Origin: an uncultured Sphingomonas sp.
GTDB lineage: Bacteria; Pseudomonadota; Alphaproteobacteria; Sphingomonadales; Sphingomonadaceae
NCBI GenBank assembly: GCA_934555855.1
Contig: CAKTFL010000099.1
Location: forward strand, 1-7,408
DNA: 7,408 bases
Direction: 5' to 3'
Positions 6,200 through 7,408 of the stretch are shown piece by piece. The position numbers and the translations under genes were made by a program. The notes under the pieces are model-generated. The model was not told the origin of the DNA. It made no database searches and saw nothing but the letters and a program-made list of their open reading frames with translations. Position 1 is the first letter of the stretch. Each line of letters opens with the position of its first letter.

Positions 6200-6264
6200 C
6201 GCCTGGCCCTCAACGCGTGCGTCCCTGCTTGCTACCCGCCATCGAAGCGCGATAGCGCGGCTCC
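6200..6264. promoter_or_regulatory. Divergent promoter region between LD-carboxypeptidase and Mur ligase genes
   Basis: These 65 bp must serve both start codons. For the plus-strand gene, TTGCTA (6229-6234), a 16-nt spacer and GATAGC (6251-6256) form a weak sigma-70-like pair (three of six matches each). The predicted start point would fall at about 6263-6265, on the ATG itself, so a leaderless mRNA is possible; this would explain the lack of a Shine-Dalgarno sequence. A perfect gcgc-gata-gcgc inverted repeat (6247-6258) overlaps the -10. On the minus strand GAGGG precedes the TTG start of the carboxypeptidase. Confidence 0.35.
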
Positions 6265-7408
6265 ATGCAAATCGGCAACCTAGAGCAAAAGCGCTGCTTC
6301 TTCGTCGGCATCGGCGGGTCGGGGATGATGCCGCTCGCCACCATCGCCGCCGCGCGAGGAGCGGTGGTCGCCGGCTCCGACCGTTCGCTGGACCAGGGCC
6401 GTGCGCCGGCCAAGTTCGACGACCTGGCCGCGCGCGGCGTGAAGCTGTTCGCGCAGGACGGCAGCGGCATCACCTCCCCCGACCAGCTCGTGATCGCCTC
6501 CGCCGCCGTCGAGGCGAGCGTCCCCGACATGGTCCGCGCCGCCGACCTCGGCTGCCCGCGCGCCACCCGCGCCGAGCTGCTCGCCAGCCTGTTCAACGCC
6601 AGCGAGATGGCGATCGGCGTCGCCGGCACCAGCGGCAAATCGACCGTCACAGGCATGATCGGCTGGATCCTCCACGCCGCCGGCCGCGACCCGACCGTGA
6701 TGAACGGCGCCGTGATGAAGAACTTCGCGCGTCCCGACGCCCCCTTCGCCAGCGCGCTGGTCGGTTCCGGCGACGCCTTCGTCAGCGAGGTGGACGAAAG
6801 CGACGGCTCGATCGCGCTCTACCGCCCCCGCGTCGCCGTGCTCAACAATGTCAGCCTCGACCACAAGGAGCTGGACGAGCTGCGCCGCCTGTTCGGCGAC
6901 TTCGCGGCCAAGGCTCAGACTACGATCGTCAACATCGGAGACCCGGAATCGGCCGCGCTGGCCCGGGCGCTGCCGCGCAACGGCCTGGTCACCTTCGCTG
7001 TCGAAGCCCCCGCCGACCTCTCGGCCGAGAACCTGTCGCCCGAACCCTTCGCCATCGCCTTCGACCTGGTCGCGGGCGACGAGCGCCACCGCGTCCGCCT
7101 GTCCGTCCCCGGCCGCCACAATGTCGCCAATGCCCTAGCCGCGATCGGCGCCGCCCGCGCCGCCGGCATTCCCCTCGCCGAAGCCGCCCGGGCGATCGAG
7201 GGCTTTGCGGGCCTGAAACGCCGCTTCGAGCTGGTCGGCACCGCCGCCGGCGTGTCGGTGATCGACGATTTCGGCCACAACCCCGACAAGATCGCCGCGA
7301 CGCTCGATACCCTCCACGTCTTTCCCGGCCGCCTGCTGATCCTGTTCCAGCCGCACGGCTACGGCCCGCTCAGGGTCATGCGCCGCGAGCTGGTCGCTTC
7401 CCTGGCCC
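6265..7408 (+). CDS. Mur-ligase-family protein, MurC/Mpl-like with atypical motifs (cut by right edge)
   Basis: ATP-dependent amide ligase of the Mur family, which joins an amino acid or peptide to a UDP-MurNAc-type acceptor in the cytoplasm. 381 residues are visible; MurC and Mpl have about 450-490, so the C-terminus lies outside. The N-terminal nucleotide-sugar domain shows [10 protein letters not shown] (12-21). The central ATPase domain has a P-loop AGTSGKST (120-127), SEVDESD (174-180) and LNNVSLDH (193-200). The C-terminal domain begins with LKRRFE (317-322), [10 protein letters not shown] (334-343) and FQPHGYGP (361-368). MurC and Mpl usually have GTHGKTT and DDYGHHP or DDFAHHP, so this is a divergent member rather than the standard MurC, which normally sits in the dcw cluster. 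A recycling ligase (Mpl function) is the best guess given the divergent LD-carboxypeptidase. ATG 6265 is the first possible start because TAG lies three codons before it. Confidence 0.9.
   Translation, partial: MQIGNLEQKRCFFVGIGGSGMMPLATIAAARGAVVAGSDRSLDQGRAPAKFDDLAARGVKLFAQDGSGITSPDQLVIASAAVEASVPDMVRAADLGCPRATRAELLASLFNASEMAIGVAGTSGKSTVTGMIGWILHAAGRDPTVMNGAVMKNFARPDAPFASALVGSGDAFVSEVDESDGSIALYRPRVAVLNNVSLDHKELDELRRLFGDFAAKAQTTIVNIGDPESAALARALPRNGLVTFAVEAPADLSAENLSPEPFAIAFDLVAGDERHRVRLSVPGRHNVANALAAIGAARAAGIPLAEAARAIEGFAGLKRRFELVGTAAGVSVIDDFGHNPDKIAATLDTLHVFPGRLLILFQPHGYGPLRVMRRELVASLA

Noticed and set aside
6210..6656. A 148-codon minus-strand frame over the start of the Mur ligase and the divergent promoter
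   Set aside because: It overlaps the conserved Mur ligase N-terminus in antisense and has no motif or ribosome binding site.
6280..7119. A 279-codon minus-strand open frame across the Mur ligase
   Set aside because: It is a Gly/Ala/Val/Asp-rich mirror of the coding frame without motifs, while the plus strand carries conserved Mur ligase signatures.

Overview
The window is a high-GC stretch that reads like a chromosome segment from an alphaproteobacterium, most likely a sphingomonad (Sphingomonas or a relative). The evidence is the style of the TonB-dependent receptor and of its purine-rich ribosome binding site, the alphaproteobacterial insertion in threonyl-tRNA synthetase, the wording of IF-3, and REP-like sequence fragments between genes. 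This is inference from family resemblance; no 16S rRNA or other marker is present.

Layout. Five genes lie on the minus strand and one on the plus strand. From left to right: the N-terminal 381 residues of a TonB-dependent outer-membrane receptor (1-1143, cut by the left edge); a 464-bp intergenic region with no convincing gene but several inverted repeats (1144-1607); infC, translation initiation factor IF-3 (1608-2153); thrS, threonyl-tRNA synthetase (2201-4213); a probably exported alpha/beta-hydrolase (4277-5242); a short intergenic stretch with an imperfect REP-like hairpin (5243-5383); an LD-carboxypeptidase of peptidase family S66 (5384-6199); and, divergently on the plus strand, a Mur-ligase-family protein of the MurC/Mpl type (6265 to beyond the right edge).

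How the genes work together. thrS and infC form the classical translation pair, 47 nt apart. infC seems to start at an AUA codon placed correctly behind an AAGGAG ribosome binding site, which fits the known use of rare start codons for IF-3 autocontrol. rpmI and rplT, which follow infC in many bacteria, are not here. The LD-carboxypeptidase and the Mur ligase are head to head, 65 bp apart, and make biochemical sense as a peptidoglycan-recycling pair: the first trims tetrapeptides to tripeptides and an Mpl-type ligase reattaches tripeptide to UDP-MurNAc. The ligase has altered signature motifs ([22 protein letters not shown]), so its true substrate is open. The receptor and the hydrolase have no clear link to these two groups.

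I saw no CRISPR array, tRNA, rRNA, insertion sequence, phage gene or defence system. The most notable points are the AUA start of infC, the atypical Mur ligase beside an LD-carboxypeptidase, and the A8/G7 homopolymer pair directly in front of the receptor start. I do not claim that a wholly new system is present.
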